This document shows positions 27,331 to 36,329 of a DNA stretch of 64,000 bases, in pieces. How positions within the stretch are numbered: the stretch's first letter is position 1; each line of letters opens with the position of its first letter. The stretch spans positions 40,287 to 104,286 of the forward strand of contig DASYZR010000143.1 in NCBI GenBank assembly GCA_035945995.1, written 5' to 3'. The translations under genes were made by a program, and so were the position numbers. The DNA comes from a bacterium. GTDB lineage: Bacteria > Sysuimicrobiota > Sysuimicrobiia > Sysuimicrobiales > Segetimicrobiaceae. Below the pieces are notes generated by a model. It was not told the DNA's origin, did no database searches, and worked only from the letters and a program-made list of their open reading frames with translations.

Positions 27331-28170
27331 CCGCACGCGTTCGCGATCGTGAATCAGAAAGGCGGCGTGGGCAAGTCGACCACCGCCGTCAACCTCGGCG
27401 CCTCCCTCGCGTCGTTCGGCCACCGCATCCTCCTCGTGGACATGGATCCGCAGGGCAACTGCACCAGCGGCGCCGGTATCGACAAGCGCGCGCTCGCATC
27501 GAGCACGTACGACGCGGTTGTCATGGGCGCGCCGCTCGACGGCGTGATCATCCCCACGCCCACGGCACGGCTGGAGATCGCGCCGGCCGACCCGCGCCTG
27601 GCGGCCGCGGAAGTCGAGCTGGTGCCGCAGATCGCGCGCGAGTCGAAACTGCGGTCGGCGCTGGCGCGGGTCGGCGATCGCTACGACCTGATCCTCGTGG
27701 ACTGTCCCCCGTCGCTCGGTCTCCTCACGGTCAACGCGCTGGCGGCCGCCGAGGCCTGCCTGATTCCTGTCCAGTGCGAGTACTACGCGTTGGAGGGCCT
27801 GACACAGCTTCTGGACACGATCGGTCTCGTGCGGCGCCATCTCAATCCCCGCCTGCGGGTGGCCGGGGTGCTTCTGACCATGGTCGATCCCCGGACCAAG
27901 TTGTCCGATCAGGTGGGCGCCGAAGTCCGGCGGCACTTCGCGGATCTCGTGTTCAAGATCGAGATTCCGAGGAGCGTGCGGTTGGCCGAGGCCCCCAGTT
28001 ACGGCCAGCCGGTGGGCGAGTACGCGCCGGGGTCGCGCGGAGCCGCCGCGTACCTTGCCCTCGCACTCGAACTTGCGGAGCGTGTCGGGCTGGCATCCCC
28101 TCCATCCGCAGTTCCCGGCCCACGAGCGATGGACCACATCCCTGCGCTGCGAGGTGACGGCGATGATTAG
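27328..28170 (+). CDS. parA: Chromosome partitioning ATPase ParA (Soj), apparent ACG start
   Basis: A 280-residue deviant-Walker ATPase that works with ParB-parS to move new origins apart. The first residues read (M)PHAFAIVNQKGGVGKSTT, with the deviant Walker A lysines, then LLVDMDPQGN and YDLILVDCPPSLGLLTVNA. Upstream in-frame GTG or TTG codons exist (up to 27115), but they add up to 71 non-conserved residues and lack good ribosome binding sites. The ACG at 27328 has a perfect AAAGGAG 8 bases ahead and gives the normal Soj N-terminus. It overlaps parB by 8 bases. Confidence 0.93.
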   Translation, partial: TPHAFAIVNQKGGVGKSTTAVNLGASLASFGHRILLVDMDPQGNCTSGAGIDKRALASSTYDAVVMGAPLDGVIIPTPTARLEIAPADPRLAAAEVELVPQIARESKLRSALARVGDRYDLILVDCPPSLGLLTVNALAAAEACLIPVQCEYYALEGLTQLLDTIGLVRRHLNPRLRVAGVLLTMVDPRTKLSDQVGAEVRRHFADLVFKIEIPRSVRLAEAPSYGQPVGEYAPGSRGAAAYLALALELAERVGLASPPSAVPGPRAMDHIPALRGDGDD

Positions 28171-29011
28171 ACGCGGACTCGGTCGTGGCCTCGATGCCCT
28201 CATCCCGGGGGCGTCGGCTGAAGCCGTCGGTGCCGCTTCGGAGATCGACGTTTTTCGCGTGATGCCAAACCCCTTCCAGCCGCGCCGGGACATCGCCGGC
28301 CAGGAGTTCGACGAGTTGGTGGCGTCTGTCCGGAAGCACGGTGTGCTCCAGCCCATCGTGGTGCGGGTCCAAGACGGAGGGTACCAGCTTGTGGCGGGCG
28401 AGCGGCGGTGGCGGGCGGCCAAGGAGGCCGGCCTCGTCACGATTCCTGCGGTCGTGAAGGAACTCGGCGACCGGGAGATGCTTGAGATCGCGCTGGTTGA
28501 GAACCTACGGCGGGAGGATCTCAATGCGATCGAGCGGGCGCTGGCCTACCGGCGGCTCGCCGAAGAATTCCAAATGAAACAGGACGAGGTCGCGGACGCT
28601 GTGGGCTCGAGCCGGCCGGCCGTGGCGAACACTCTCCGGCTGCTGGATCTTCCGGCGGAGGTTCAAGCATCAATCGGCCATGGCCGGATCACCGAAGGGC
28701 ACGGCCGGGCGCTCCTCGCGCTTCTGGACCCGAATACGCTGCTCGACGTCTGGAAGGTGGTCGAGGAACGCTCCCTGTCGGTCAGAGAGACGGAGGCCGT
28801 GGTACGGGCGAGGACGCGTCGTGTTTCACGTGAAACATCGTCTCGCTCGGGGCGCCGCCGCGATCCACAGATTGTCGATCTCGAGCGGCAATTGCGGGAG
28901 CGCTATACGACCGGCGCGGCCATTCACGGAAGGGGTGGTCGCGGGACGATCGAGCTTCAGTACTACTCGTCCCAGGACCTGGAGCGGCTGATCGACCTGC
29001 TGCTCCGGTAA
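28163..29011 (+). CDS. parB: Chromosome partitioning protein ParB (Spo0J)
   Basis: A 282-residue CTP-dependent DNA clamp that loads at parS. It starts IRRGLGRGLDALIPG (the ParA-stimulating N-terminus), followed by NPFQPRRD, the CTP-binding GERRWRAAKEAGL and ENLRREDLNAIE boxes, the HTH around DEVADAVGSSRPAVANTLRL and a C-terminal dimerisation domain. GAGGTG lies 6 bases before the ATG. A perfect parS is embedded in the linker before the C-terminal domain, encoding VSRET. Confidence 0.97.
   Translation: MIRRGLGRGLDALIPGASAEAVGAASEIDVFRVMPNPFQPRRDIAGQEFDELVASVRKHGVLQPIVVRVQDGGYQLVAGERRWRAAKEAGLVTIPAVVKELGDREMLEIALVENLRREDLNAIERALAYRRLAEEFQMKQDEVADAVGSSRPAVANTLRLLDLPAEVQASIGHGRITEGHGRALLALLDPNTLLDVWKVVEERSLSVRETEAVVRARTRRVSRETSSRSGRRRDPQIVDLERQLRERYTTGAAIHGRGGRGTIELQYYSSQDLERLIDLLLR
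28822..28837. promoter_or_regulatory. parS site 1 (perfect)
   Basis: TGTTTCACGTGAAACA is an exact match to the bacterial parS consensus palindrome. It lies inside parB about 5 kb from the origin, where ParB should nucleate and spread. It is read as Val-Ser-Arg-Glu-Thr. Confidence 0.95.
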
Positions 29012-29032
29012 CCGCTCACCACCCGCCGGCCG

Positions 29033-30565
29033 CTACACCGTGGTCATGTACTCCGATTGGTCGGGGGCGGGGACCGCCCTGCCCGCCATGAGCCTTCGAA
29101 GGGCGACCGACAACCGTCTGATGCCCTCGGTCAAGATGTCTTCCGATTTGTCCGCGAACGAAAGCCGTAACCCCGACGGCGGTGGAGTGTGCGGAAGAAA
29201 CAGATCACCGAGCCCACAGGCGACGCCTTCCTTCAGCGCTTCGGCGAAGGCCTCCCGAGCCGGAATTTCAGCCGGCAGCGTGATCCAGAGATTGAACCCG
29301 GCGGCCGGCCGCGTCCACTCAATGCCCGGGGGCATCGACGCTTCCAGGACCCTGAGTACGGTATCCCGCCGGCGCCGGTACGTGTCCGTTGCGATTCGCA
29401 GATCGCGCGCGTACTGCTTCGATGACAGATAGCGCCAGAGTGTCCGCTGAATCAGCGGCGAAGTGAACCTGTCCATAACCAGCTTCGCCTCGATCAGCCG
29501 GGCCATCAACGGACCCTGGCCGACGACGCACCCGACGCGAAGTCCCGGGATGACCGTCTTGGAAAAGCTCCGGGCAAACAGGACGTGCCCGCCGGAGTCA
29601 TAGGCTTTGATTCCCGGCGGGGGCTCGTTGTCATAGGTGAACTCACTGCAGGAGTCGTCCTCAAGGACGAGCAGATTATGTTGGCGCGCCATGGCCACGA
29701 GCCGCCGCCGGCGCTCGTCGCTCATGACCGTTCCCGTTGGATTCTGAGCGGTCGGAACCGTATAGATCAGCCTGGGTTGAAACCGGTCGATCAGCGACGC
29801 GGCGAGGTCGACGCGCATGCCGTCGGCGTCCACGGGTACACCGATCACCTTCGCGCCGCGGCCCTCGAGGATATCCAGCGCGGTCAGGAACGTTGGGCTT
29901 TCGACGAGCACGTGGTCGCCAGGCGCCACTAGGGTCCTGGTCACCAGGTCGATCGCCTGCTGTGATCCGGACGTAATCAGCACGTCTTCGGGCCTCGCCG
30001 TGATCCCTAGCGCTCCGCAATGGTCCGCGACCCACCCTCGCAGGTTTTGATCTCCCTGAGGAGAGCCGTACTGTAGGAACCTCGGGTCTTCGATCGCAAG
30101 GGCCCGATGCCACAGGCGGCCAAGCGCTCTCACCGGAAACAGCGTCGGGTCCGGAATCCCGCCGGCCAGAGGGATTACGTTGGACCGTACGGCGGGTTTC
30201 AGTAGCGCCTCCATCGCCGCAACGCGGGGCGCGCGCAGGTGAACGGGCAACGATGATTGCCAGGCCAACGCGTCTTGATCATGGACTGTTTCACGTGAAA
30301 CGTTGCCGGCTGCAGCTGGCGTCGCAGGGATAACGGCGAACGTTCCGCGGCCGACAGTGGCCTGCACGAGCCCATCCGCGGCCAACACCTGATAGGCCTG
30401 CACGACCGTGATGAGACTTACGGCGAGCTCACGTGCGAGTTCGCGGACCGACGGGAGACGCTCACCAGGGGCTATCCGGCCCGATCGGATCAGCGCCGCG
30501 AGCTCGGCGTGTAGCTGGCGGTAAATCGGCACATCCGAATCCCGCGCCAGTTGGATTGAGCTCAC
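29033..30565 (-). CDS. pdxR: MocR family regulator, probably PdxR
   Basis: A 510-residue fusion of a GntR winged helix and a PLP aminotransferase-like domain. The N-terminus has DVPIYRQLHAELAALIRSGR, GERLPSVRELARELAVS and a wing GLVQATVGRGTFAV; the C-terminal part has QNPTGTVMSDERRRRL and the PLP lysine in FARSFSKTVIPGLRVG. MocR proteins of the PdxR group sense pyridoxal phosphate and control pdxST; here the gene faces the HD-pdxS-pdxT operon, which supports that call. The GTG start has GGAGG 5 bases ahead. A near-perfect parS lies in the linker between the two domains. Confidence 0.88.
   Translation of the reverse strand: MSSIQLARDSDVPIYRQLHAELAALIRSGRIAPGERLPSVRELARELAVSLITVVQAYQVLAADGLVQATVGRGTFAVIPATPAAAGNVSRETVHDQDALAWQSSLPVHLRAPRVAAMEALLKPAVRSNVIPLAGGIPDPTLFPVRALGRLWHRALAIEDPRFLQYGSPQGDQNLRGWVADHCGALGITARPEDVLITSGSQQAIDLVTRTLVAPGDHVLVESPTFLTALDILEGRGAKVIGVPVDADGMRVDLAASLIDRFQPRLIYTVPTAQNPTGTVMSDERRRRLVAMARQHNLLVLEDDSCSEFTYDNEPPPGIKAYDSGGHVLFARSFSKTVIPGLRVGCVVGQGPLMARLIEAKLVMDRFTSPLIQRTLWRYLSSKQYARDLRIATDTYRRRRDTVLRVLEASMPPGIEWTRPAAGFNLWITLPAEIPAREAFAEALKEGVACGLGDLFLPHTPPPSGLRLSFADKSEDILTEGIRRLSVALRRLMAGRAVPAPDQSEYMTTV
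30287..30302. promoter_or_regulatory. parS site 2 (one mismatch)
   Basis: TGTTTCACGTGAAACG matches parS at 15 of 16 positions. It is inside the MocR gene about 1.45 kb from the first site. On the MocR strand it is again read as Val-Ser-Arg-Glu-Thr, in the inter-domain linker. Confidence 0.88.
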
Positions 30566-30639
30566 GTTTGCCTCCAATCCTGTCCTTCTCGATGGTGCGT
30601 GCGTTGCGATATCGCGAACCCTTAACAGGCTAAGCCGCC

Positions 30640-30760
30640 AATATGGACTGTAGATAATAATATTGACTAAACTGGCAGCGTAGATTATAGATATGTTACT
30701 ATGTTTGAAGAGGAAGTCAACTAGTGTTATTAATAATAAATAGCAACTGACGAATCGTTT
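30640..30760. promoter_or_regulatory. AT-rich divergent control region between pdxR and the pdxST operon
   Basis: This 120-base island is strikingly AT-rich for the window. On the plus strand TTGACT (30663-30668), a 17-base spacer and TATAGA (30686-30691) form a promoter towards the HD-pdxST genes. On the minus strand a second TTGACT (complement of AGTCAA, 30715-30720) points towards pdxR, with a poorer -10. The two hexamers form an inverted repeat, so the promoters overlap face to face. ATAATAATATT and ATTAATAATAAATA are partial repeats that could bind the MocR protein. Confidence 0.55.
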
Positions 30761-30792
30761 GCTATGTCTGAGCCGAGGAAGGTGCTCGTAAC

Positions 30793-31383
30793 GTGACGCG
30801 AGACGCGGCATGGGCGCTTCTGGTCGCCGAGACGCCCTCGGTCAATCTGCAAAAGCATATGCTGGCGGTCGAGGCAGTGATGCGCGCGTACGCCCGCCGG
30901 TTCGGGGAGGATGAGGACGCCTGGGGCCTCGCCGGTCTCCTGCACGATCTCGACTATGAGAAGCACCCGTCCGAGGAGGCGGGTCATCCCTTCGCCGGTG
31001 TCGAGATGCTGCGGGAGCGCGGGCTGGCCGAACCGCTGTGCCGGGCGATTTTGTCGCACGCCGACTACAGCGGCGTGCCGCGGGAGACGCGCATGGAGCA
31101 CGCCCTGTTCGCCGCGGACGAATTGTGCGGCTTCGTGATCGCCGTGGCCCTCGTCCGGCCCTCCCGCGCGATCGCCGAAGTCGACGTCGCCTCGGTGCGC
31201 AAGAAGATGAAGGACAAGGCGTTTGCCCGCGCGGTGCGGCGGGACGACATCGTGCGGGGAGCCGAGGAGTTGGGCGTCCCGGTGGACGAGCACATCGGGG
31301 TCGTGATCGGGGCGCTGCAGGGAATCGCGTCACCACTTGGTCTGGACGGGGCTTCGGCCGGGAATGCGGCCGGCAACGCGTAA
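30793..31383 (+). CDS. HD-domain hydrolase
   Basis: A 196-residue HD-superfamily protein. It has [18 protein letters not shown], the metal motif [20 protein letters not shown] and [13 protein letters not shown]. The N-terminal form is common among uncharacterised HD phosphohydrolases. It lies between the putative PdxR promoter and pdxS, 23 bases before the pdxS ATG, so it should be cotranscribed with B6 synthesis. A role as a phosphatase for a B6 vitamer or for pathway intermediates is possible but unproven. The GTG start follows GAGGAAGG at a longish distance. Confidence 0.85.
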   Translation: MTRDAAWALLVAETPSVNLQKHMLAVEAVMRAYARRFGEDEDAWGLAGLLHDLDYEKHPSEEAGHPFAGVEMLRERGLAEPLCRAILSHADYSGVPRETRMEHALFAADELCGFVIAVALVRPSRAIAEVDVASVRKKMKDKAFARAVRRDDIVRGAEELGVPVDEHIGVVIGALQGIASPLGLDGASAGNAAGNA

Positions 31384-31406
31384 ACCGCGCGGAGGGAGGC
31401 ACGGAG

Positions 31407-32291
31407 ATGGCAGAGGTCGGAACGGTCAAGCTGAAGCGGGGCCTGGCGCAGATGCTGAAGGGCGGCGTGATCATGGACGTGACGACGGCGGAGCAGGCGA
31501 AGATCGCCGAAGACGCCGGCGCCTGCGCCGTCATGGCGCTCGAGCGGGTGCCGGCCGACATTCGGGCCGAGGGGGGCGTCGCCCGAATGGCGGATCCGCT
31601 CAAGGTCAAGGAGATCATGGAGGTCGTCACGATTCCGGTGATGGCCAAAGTGCGGATCGGCCACTTCGTGGAGGCGCAGGTGCTCGAGGCCCTGGGCGTC
31701 GACTTCATCGACGAGAGCGAAGTCCTCACGCCGGCCGACGAGCGGTATCATATCAACAAGCACGTGTTCAAAGTCCCGTTCGTGTGCGGCTGCCGCGATC
31801 TCGGCGAGGCCCTCCGGCGCATCGGCGAGGGCGCCGCGATGATCCGCACGAAGGGCGAAGCCGGAACGGGGAACGTCGTGGAGGCGGTCCGTCACATGCG
31901 CGCGGTCATGGACGGCATCCGCATGCTCCAGGCGGCGCCGGAAGAAGAGCTCATGACGGTGGCCAAGGAACTCGGCGCACCGTACGAGCTCGTGCTCGAA
32001 ACGCGCTCACTCGGGCGGCTCCCCGTCGTGAACTTCTCGGCGGGCGGGATCGCGACGCCGGCGGACGCGGCGCTCATGATGCAGCTGGGGTGCGACGGCA
32101 ACTTCGTCGGCTCGGGGATCTTCAAATCCAAGGATCCGGCGCGGCGGGCGAAGGCGATCGTCGAGGCCACCACGCACTTCAAGGACGCGGACGTCGTGGC
32201 ACGGGTGTCCGAGGGCATCGGCGAGCCGATGAAGGGTCTGGACGTCCGGAAACTCCCGGAGGGCGAGCTTCTTCAAACCCGTGGCTGGTAA
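31407..32291 (+). CDS. pdxS: Pyridoxal 5'-phosphate synthase, synthase subunit
   Basis: A 294-residue barrel enzyme forming PLP from ribose 5-phosphate, glyceraldehyde 3-phosphate and ammonia. It has the N-terminal [18 protein letters not shown], the first catalytic lysine in [22 protein letters not shown], and the second lysine region [13 protein letters not shown]. Length and motifs are fully typical. GGAGGGAGG lies 7 bases before the ATG. It overlaps pdxT by 11 bases. Confidence 0.98.
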   Translation: MAEVGTVKLKRGLAQMLKGGVIMDVTTAEQAKIAEDAGACAVMALERVPADIRAEGGVARMADPLKVKEIMEVVTIPVMAKVRIGHFVEAQVLEALGVDFIDESEVLTPADERYHINKHVFKVPFVCGCRDLGEALRRIGEGAAMIRTKGEAGTGNVVEAVRHMRAVMDGIRMLQAAPEEELMTVAKELGAPYELVLETRSLGRLPVVNFSAGGIATPADAALMMQLGCDGNFVGSGIFKSKDPARRAKAIVEATTHFKDADVVARVSEGIGEPMKGLDVRKLPEGELLQTRGW

Positions 32292-32898
32292 CGAGACACC
32301 GAAGGTCGGCGTGCTGGCGCTCCAAGGCGACGTCGTCGAACACGTGAAGATGCTCGAATCCCTCGGCGTCGAGGCCGTCGAGGTGCGGACGCCCGAGGAC
32401 CTGGCCCGTGTCGACGCGCTGATCATCCCGGGGGGCGAATCCACCACGATCGGCAAGCTGGCCGTGGAGTACGGGCTGGACCGGGCGATTCCCGAACGGG
32501 TCCGGGAAGGCATGCCGGTGTACGGCACCTGCGCCGGCATGATCATGCTCTCCGAGACGGCGCGCGGCGGCGAGCCGCCGCTCCTCAGGGTGATGAACAT
32601 CGAGGTGCGGCGGAACGCCTACGGCCGGCAGGCGGACTCGTTCGAAACGGACCTCGCGGTGCCGGCGCTCGGCGAGCGGCCGCTCCACGCCGTGTTCATC
32701 CGCGCTCCGGTCATCGACCGGGTGGGACCGGAGGCGAGCGTGCTGGCGTCCCTCGACGGAAAGCCGGTGTTGGTGCGCCAGGGCAACATGCTGGTCTCCG
32801 CGTTTCACCCGGAGCTCACGTCCGACGATCGCGTGCATCGCTATTTTCTGACGATGCTCCGGGACGGGCGCGAACGGGGAGAAAGGCGGTGTCGGTGA
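32281..32898 (+). CDS. pdxT: Pyridoxal 5'-phosphate synthase, glutaminase subunit
   Basis: A 205-residue class I glutaminase supplying ammonia to PdxS. It has [17 protein letters not shown], the oxyanion region [13 protein letters not shown], the nucleophile Cys in [11 protein letters not shown] and the His-Glu pair in SAFHPELT. The GTG start lies inside the end of pdxS. Its stop overlaps the start of the next gene, a peptide-binding protein. Confidence 0.97.
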   Translation: MAGNETPKVGVLALQGDVVEHVKMLESLGVEAVEVRTPEDLARVDALIIPGGESTTIGKLAVEYGLDRAIPERVREGMPVYGTCAGMIMLSETARGGEPPLLRVMNIEVRRNAYGRQADSFETDLAVPALGERPLHAVFIRAPVIDRVGPEASVLASLDGKPVLVRQGNMLVSAFHPELTSDDRVHRYFLTMLRDGRERGERRCR

Positions 32899-34466
32899 TG
32901 CGGACCGGCGTTGGGCGCCGCATTCTGGCGGCGGCGGTGGTTCCGGTACTCCTGTGGACGGCATCCGGCGGCGCGGCCTCGGGCCAGGCCCAGGCCGGCG
33001 GCGCGATCCGCGTGGCGACCAACGCGGAGCCGAATACGTTCGACTGGACGTCCTCGACGGCAACGGCGACGCGCCTCGTCGCCTGGCACGTCTTCGAGGG
33101 GCTCTTTGCGATCGACCAGCAGTACACGGTGCGGCCGTTGCTCGCGGCGGGTTACACCGTGAGCCCGGACGGGCGGCGCTACACGATCAGGCTCCGCCGG
33201 GGCCTCACGTTCCACAACGGCCAGCCGGTGACGGCCGACGACGTGATCGCGTCGTTGCAGCGCTGGGGCAGGCTCAGCGGCGGCGGCCAGGAGACGTTCA
33301 AGTTCATCACGGCGCTGCGCGCGGTCGATTCGTCGACGGTCGAGATCGCGCTCTCCGCGCCCTTCACCCCGCTCATCACCAACCTCGGCGACCCGAAGCA
33401 GTCCGCCGTGATCATGCCGAAGGCGATCGCGGAACGGGCGGGATTACAACCGCTCGCCGAGCTGGTCGGCACCGGGCCCTACATCTTCAAGCAGTGGACG
33501 CGGGGACAGAAGATCGTGCTCGCGCGCAACCCGGGCTACATCTCGCGCACGGAGAACTGGGGCGGGCTCACCGGCCGCAAAGTTGCCTACGCGGACGAGA
33601 TCGACTTCTACCCGGTCACGGACCCCCAGGTGCGGCTGGCCGGCGTGTCGACGGCACAGTACGACCTGGCCCTCGAACTGCCGCAGGATCTGTACCCGAA
33701 GGTCAAATCGAACGGCCGCCTGACCGCGGACATCGTCAAGGTGTTCAGCTGGCCCGGCGTGGTGTTCAACAAGGCGCACGGGCCGTTCACCGACGTGCGG
33801 CTCCGCCAGGCCGTGCAGGACGCGATGAAGGACTCGGACCTCATGGCCGCCGCCGCCGGGCCGAAGGCCTTCTGGCAGCTGGACCCGGGGCTCTTCTTTC
33901 CCGAGCAGCGCGACGTGCACAGCGCCGCGGGGGCGGACGTCTACAACCATCAGAATCTCGACAAGGCCCGCGAGTTGATGCGCGAGGCCGGCTACAAGGG
34001 CCAGAAGATCGTGCTGATGTCGACCAAAGACTATACCTGGATGTACAACATGGCCCAGGTGCTCACGCCGGAACTCCAGGCGGTGGGCTTCAACGTCGAT
34101 TCACAGGTCTACGATTGGGCGACCCTCTTGAGCCGGCGGACCAAGCCGGAGCTCTATGACATGTTCATCACCGGCTTCTCGCCGTCGATCGACCCGACCG
34201 GCGTCATCTTCTTCGGCCAGAAGTGGCCGGGTTGGTACAAGAGCGCCGCACTGGACCGGCTGCTGGAAGAGTGGAGCCGCACGCCCGTCACCGCGGCGGG
34301 CGCGCGGAGCAGGGTCATGGATCAGATTCAAACCCTCTTCTATGCCGAGGTGCCGGTGGCCAAGGTCGGCAACGAGTTCGGCCTCGAGGTCTACAACAAC
34401 GGCCGCCTGCACGGCTACACCGGCTATTTCGACGTCAGGTTTTGGAACACGTGGGTGACGCACTGA
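32889..34466 (+). CDS. ABC transporter substrate-binding protein, family 5 (peptide/nickel type)
   Basis: A 525-residue exported solute receptor. A signal peptide (Arg-rich start, hydrophobic VVPVLLWTASGGAASGQA) is followed by the SBP_bac_5 fold: TNAEPNTFDW, YTIRLRRGLTFHNGQPVTAD (the family signature), and GTGPYIFKQWTRGQKIVLAR. No lipobox Cys is seen. Ligands could be peptides, opines, glycosides or nickel chelates. It starts at GTG within pdxT; an ATG nine bases later (32898) is as likely. Confidence 0.92.
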   Translation: MSVMRTGVGRRILAAAVVPVLLWTASGGAASGQAQAGGAIRVATNAEPNTFDWTSSTATATRLVAWHVFEGLFAIDQQYTVRPLLAAGYTVSPDGRRYTIRLRRGLTFHNGQPVTADDVIASLQRWGRLSGGGQETFKFITALRAVDSSTVEIALSAPFTPLITNLGDPKQSAVIMPKAIAERAGLQPLAELVGTGPYIFKQWTRGQKIVLARNPGYISRTENWGGLTGRKVAYADEIDFYPVTDPQVRLAGVSTAQYDLALELPQDLYPKVKSNGRLTADIVKVFSWPGVVFNKAHGPFTDVRLRQAVQDAMKDSDLMAAAAGPKAFWQLDPGLFFPEQRDVHSAAGADVYNHQNLDKARELMREAGYKGQKIVLMSTKDYTWMYNMAQVLTPELQAVGFNVDSQVYDWATLLSRRTKPELYDMFITGFSPSIDPTGVIFFGQKWPGWYKSAALDRLLEEWSRTPVTAAGARSRVMDQIQTLFYAEVPVAKVGNEFGLEVYNNGRLHGYTGYFDVRFWNTWVTH

Positions 34467-34492
34467 GAGTCCCCGCCCGGATCTGACCGCGC

Positions 34493-35434
34493 ATGGCGCG
34501 CTACGCGGCCGGACGCGCGCTGGCGCTGGTCCCGGTGCTCGCCGTCGTCGGCGTCGCCGTGTTCCTGCTGATCCATCTCATTCCGGGCGACCCGGCCTCG
34601 GTGATCCTGGGCCCGGAAGCCTCGCCCGCGCAGATCGCGCAGCTGCGGACCGCCCTCGGACTGGACCGGCCGCTCTACGTGCAGTTTGCGGTGTGGCTGG
34701 AGCGCGTGCTGCGCGGCGATCTGGGCGACTCGATCTTCCTGCGGCAGTCCGTCACGCGCGCGATCTGGACTCACCTCGGGCCCACGATGAGCCTGACGGG
34801 ACTGGCGGAGTTGCTGGCGCTCGCGGTCGCGATCCCGTCTGGCATCCTGGCCGCCTGGAAGCGTCACACCCGGTTCGACCAGGGCTTCATGATATTCGTG
34901 CTGCTCGGCGTTTCGATTCCGTCGTTCTGGACGGGGCTCAACCTGATCGCGTTGCTCGCGGTCGCGGTGCGGCTCTTTCCGGTCGCCGGCTACGTCTCGC
35001 CGGCGCACGGCATCGGGCCCTGGCTCGGCAGCCTGATCCTGCCCGCGGTGGCGCTCGGATTCACCCAGGCCGGCCTGGTCGCGCGGATGGCGCGGGACGC
35101 GACGATCGACGTCCTCGACGAGGACTACATCCGGACCGCGCGGAGCAAGGGCGTCCGCGAGCCGCGGGTCTTGACCCGCCACGCGTTCCGCAACGCGCTC
35201 ATCCCGACGCTGACCGTCGTCGGCACGAGTCTCGCCAATCTCCTCTCCGGCGCGGTGGTCGTCGAGACGGTCTTCGTGCTGCCGGGCATCGGGAACCTCA
35301 TCGTGCAGTCGATCGGCCGGCGGGACTACCCGGTCATCGAGGGCGTCGTGCTGTTCGTCGCGCTCGTCTACGTCGCCGTCAACCTCGCGGTCGACCTGCT
35401 GTACGCGGCGCTCGACCCGCGCATCACGTACTAG
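34493..35434 (+). CDS. ABC transporter permease, DppB/OppB type
   Basis: A 313-residue membrane permease. The N-terminal VVGVAVFLLIHLIPGDPASV is the DppB hallmark, and the cytoplasmic EAA loop reads DYIRTARSKGVREPRVLTRH. About six hydrophobic segments are present. It pairs with the next permease. No ATP-binding subunit (DppD/DppF) is in this operon, so the ATPases must be encoded elsewhere. Confidence 0.95.
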   Translation: MARYAAGRALALVPVLAVVGVAVFLLIHLIPGDPASVILGPEASPAQIAQLRTALGLDRPLYVQFAVWLERVLRGDLGDSIFLRQSVTRAIWTHLGPTMSLTGLAELLALAVAIPSGILAAWKRHTRFDQGFMIFVLLGVSIPSFWTGLNLIALLAVAVRLFPVAGYVSPAHGIGPWLGSLILPAVALGFTQAGLVARMARDATIDVLDEDYIRTARSKGVREPRVLTRHAFRNALIPTLTVVGTSLANLLSGAVVVETVFVLPGIGNLIVQSIGRRDYPVIEGVVLFVALVYVAVNLAVDLLYAALDPRITY

Positions 35435-35447
35435 GGACGACGGATCG

Positions 35448-36320
35448 ATGAACGCGTTCCTGAGGGCGCTCGTCCGCAGGCGCCCGATCGCCGCCGCCTC
35501 GCTCGCGGTGCTGGGGGTGATCGCGCTGGCGGCCCTGCTCGCGCCGGTGCTCGGCCTGCCGGCTCCGAACGGCATCGACATGTCGGCGCGGCTGGCGCCG
35601 CCCGGACCCGCCCACCTCTTCGGCACCGACAACTTCGGGCGGGATGTGCTGAGCCGCGTCGTGTACAGCGGCCGCGTCTCGCTGCTCATCGGCCTCGGCG
35701 TCATGGTGATGAGCACCGCGGCCGGCACGGTCACCGGATTGGCCGCCGGCTACTATCGGGGCGTCGATGCGCCTGTGATGCGGATCCTCGACGGCCTCAT
35801 GTCGTTTCCCGCGATCCTGCTCGCGATCGCACTCGTCGCCGCCCTCGGCGTCGGCGCGCGCAACGAGATCATCGCCATCGCGCTCGTGTACTTTCCGCGG
35901 ACCGCCCGCATCGTGCGTGCCTCCACTCTGCAGCTCAAGCAGCGCGCGTTCGTCGAGGCCGCCGTGGCGCTCGGTGAGGGCGACGCCCGGATCCTCGGCG
36001 TGCACATTCTCCGCAACGCGCTGACGCCGCTGATCGTCCAGTCGACATTCGTCTTTGCGGAAGCGATCCTCGCGGACGCCGCGCTCTCGTTTCTCGGGCT
36101 CGGGGTGCGGCCGCCGGCGCCGACGTGGGGCAATATGCTCGACGACGCGCACATCTACATCGACACCGCGCCGTGGTTCGTGGTGTTTCCGGGCGTGGCG
36201 ATCGTGCTGACGGTGCTCTCCCTGAACCTGGTCGGCGACGCCGTGCGCGAGCTCGCCGACCCGCACGCCGCGGCCGGCCGGCGCGCGGCCCGAGGACTTC
36301 CCCGGGCCGCGCAAGAATAG
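35448..36320 (+). CDS. ABC transporter permease, DppC/OppC type
   Basis: A 290-residue permease. It has the DppC features HLFGTDNFGRDVLSRVVYSG in the first extracellular part and FVEAAVALGEGDARILGVHI in the EAA loop, with LSFLGLGVRPPAPTWGNML near the end. It is 13 bases downstream of the DppB-like gene and 9 bases upstream of the CapA-like gene. Confidence 0.95.
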   Translation: MNAFLRALVRRRPIAAASLAVLGVIALAALLAPVLGLPAPNGIDMSARLAPPGPAHLFGTDNFGRDVLSRVVYSGRVSLLIGLGVMVMSTAAGTVTGLAAGYYRGVDAPVMRILDGLMSFPAILLAIALVAALGVGARNEIIAIALVYFPRTARIVRASTLQLKQRAFVEAAVALGEGDARILGVHILRNALTPLIVQSTFVFAEAILADAALSFLGLGVRPPAPTWGNMLDDAHIYIDTAPWFVVFPGVAIVLTVLSLNLVGDAVRELADPHAAAGRRAARGLPRAAQE

Positions 36321-36329
36321 GCCGGACAC

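Noticed and set aside
29011..29033. Terminator between convergent parB and pdxR
   Set aside because: The 21-base gap has no stem followed by T residues on either strand.
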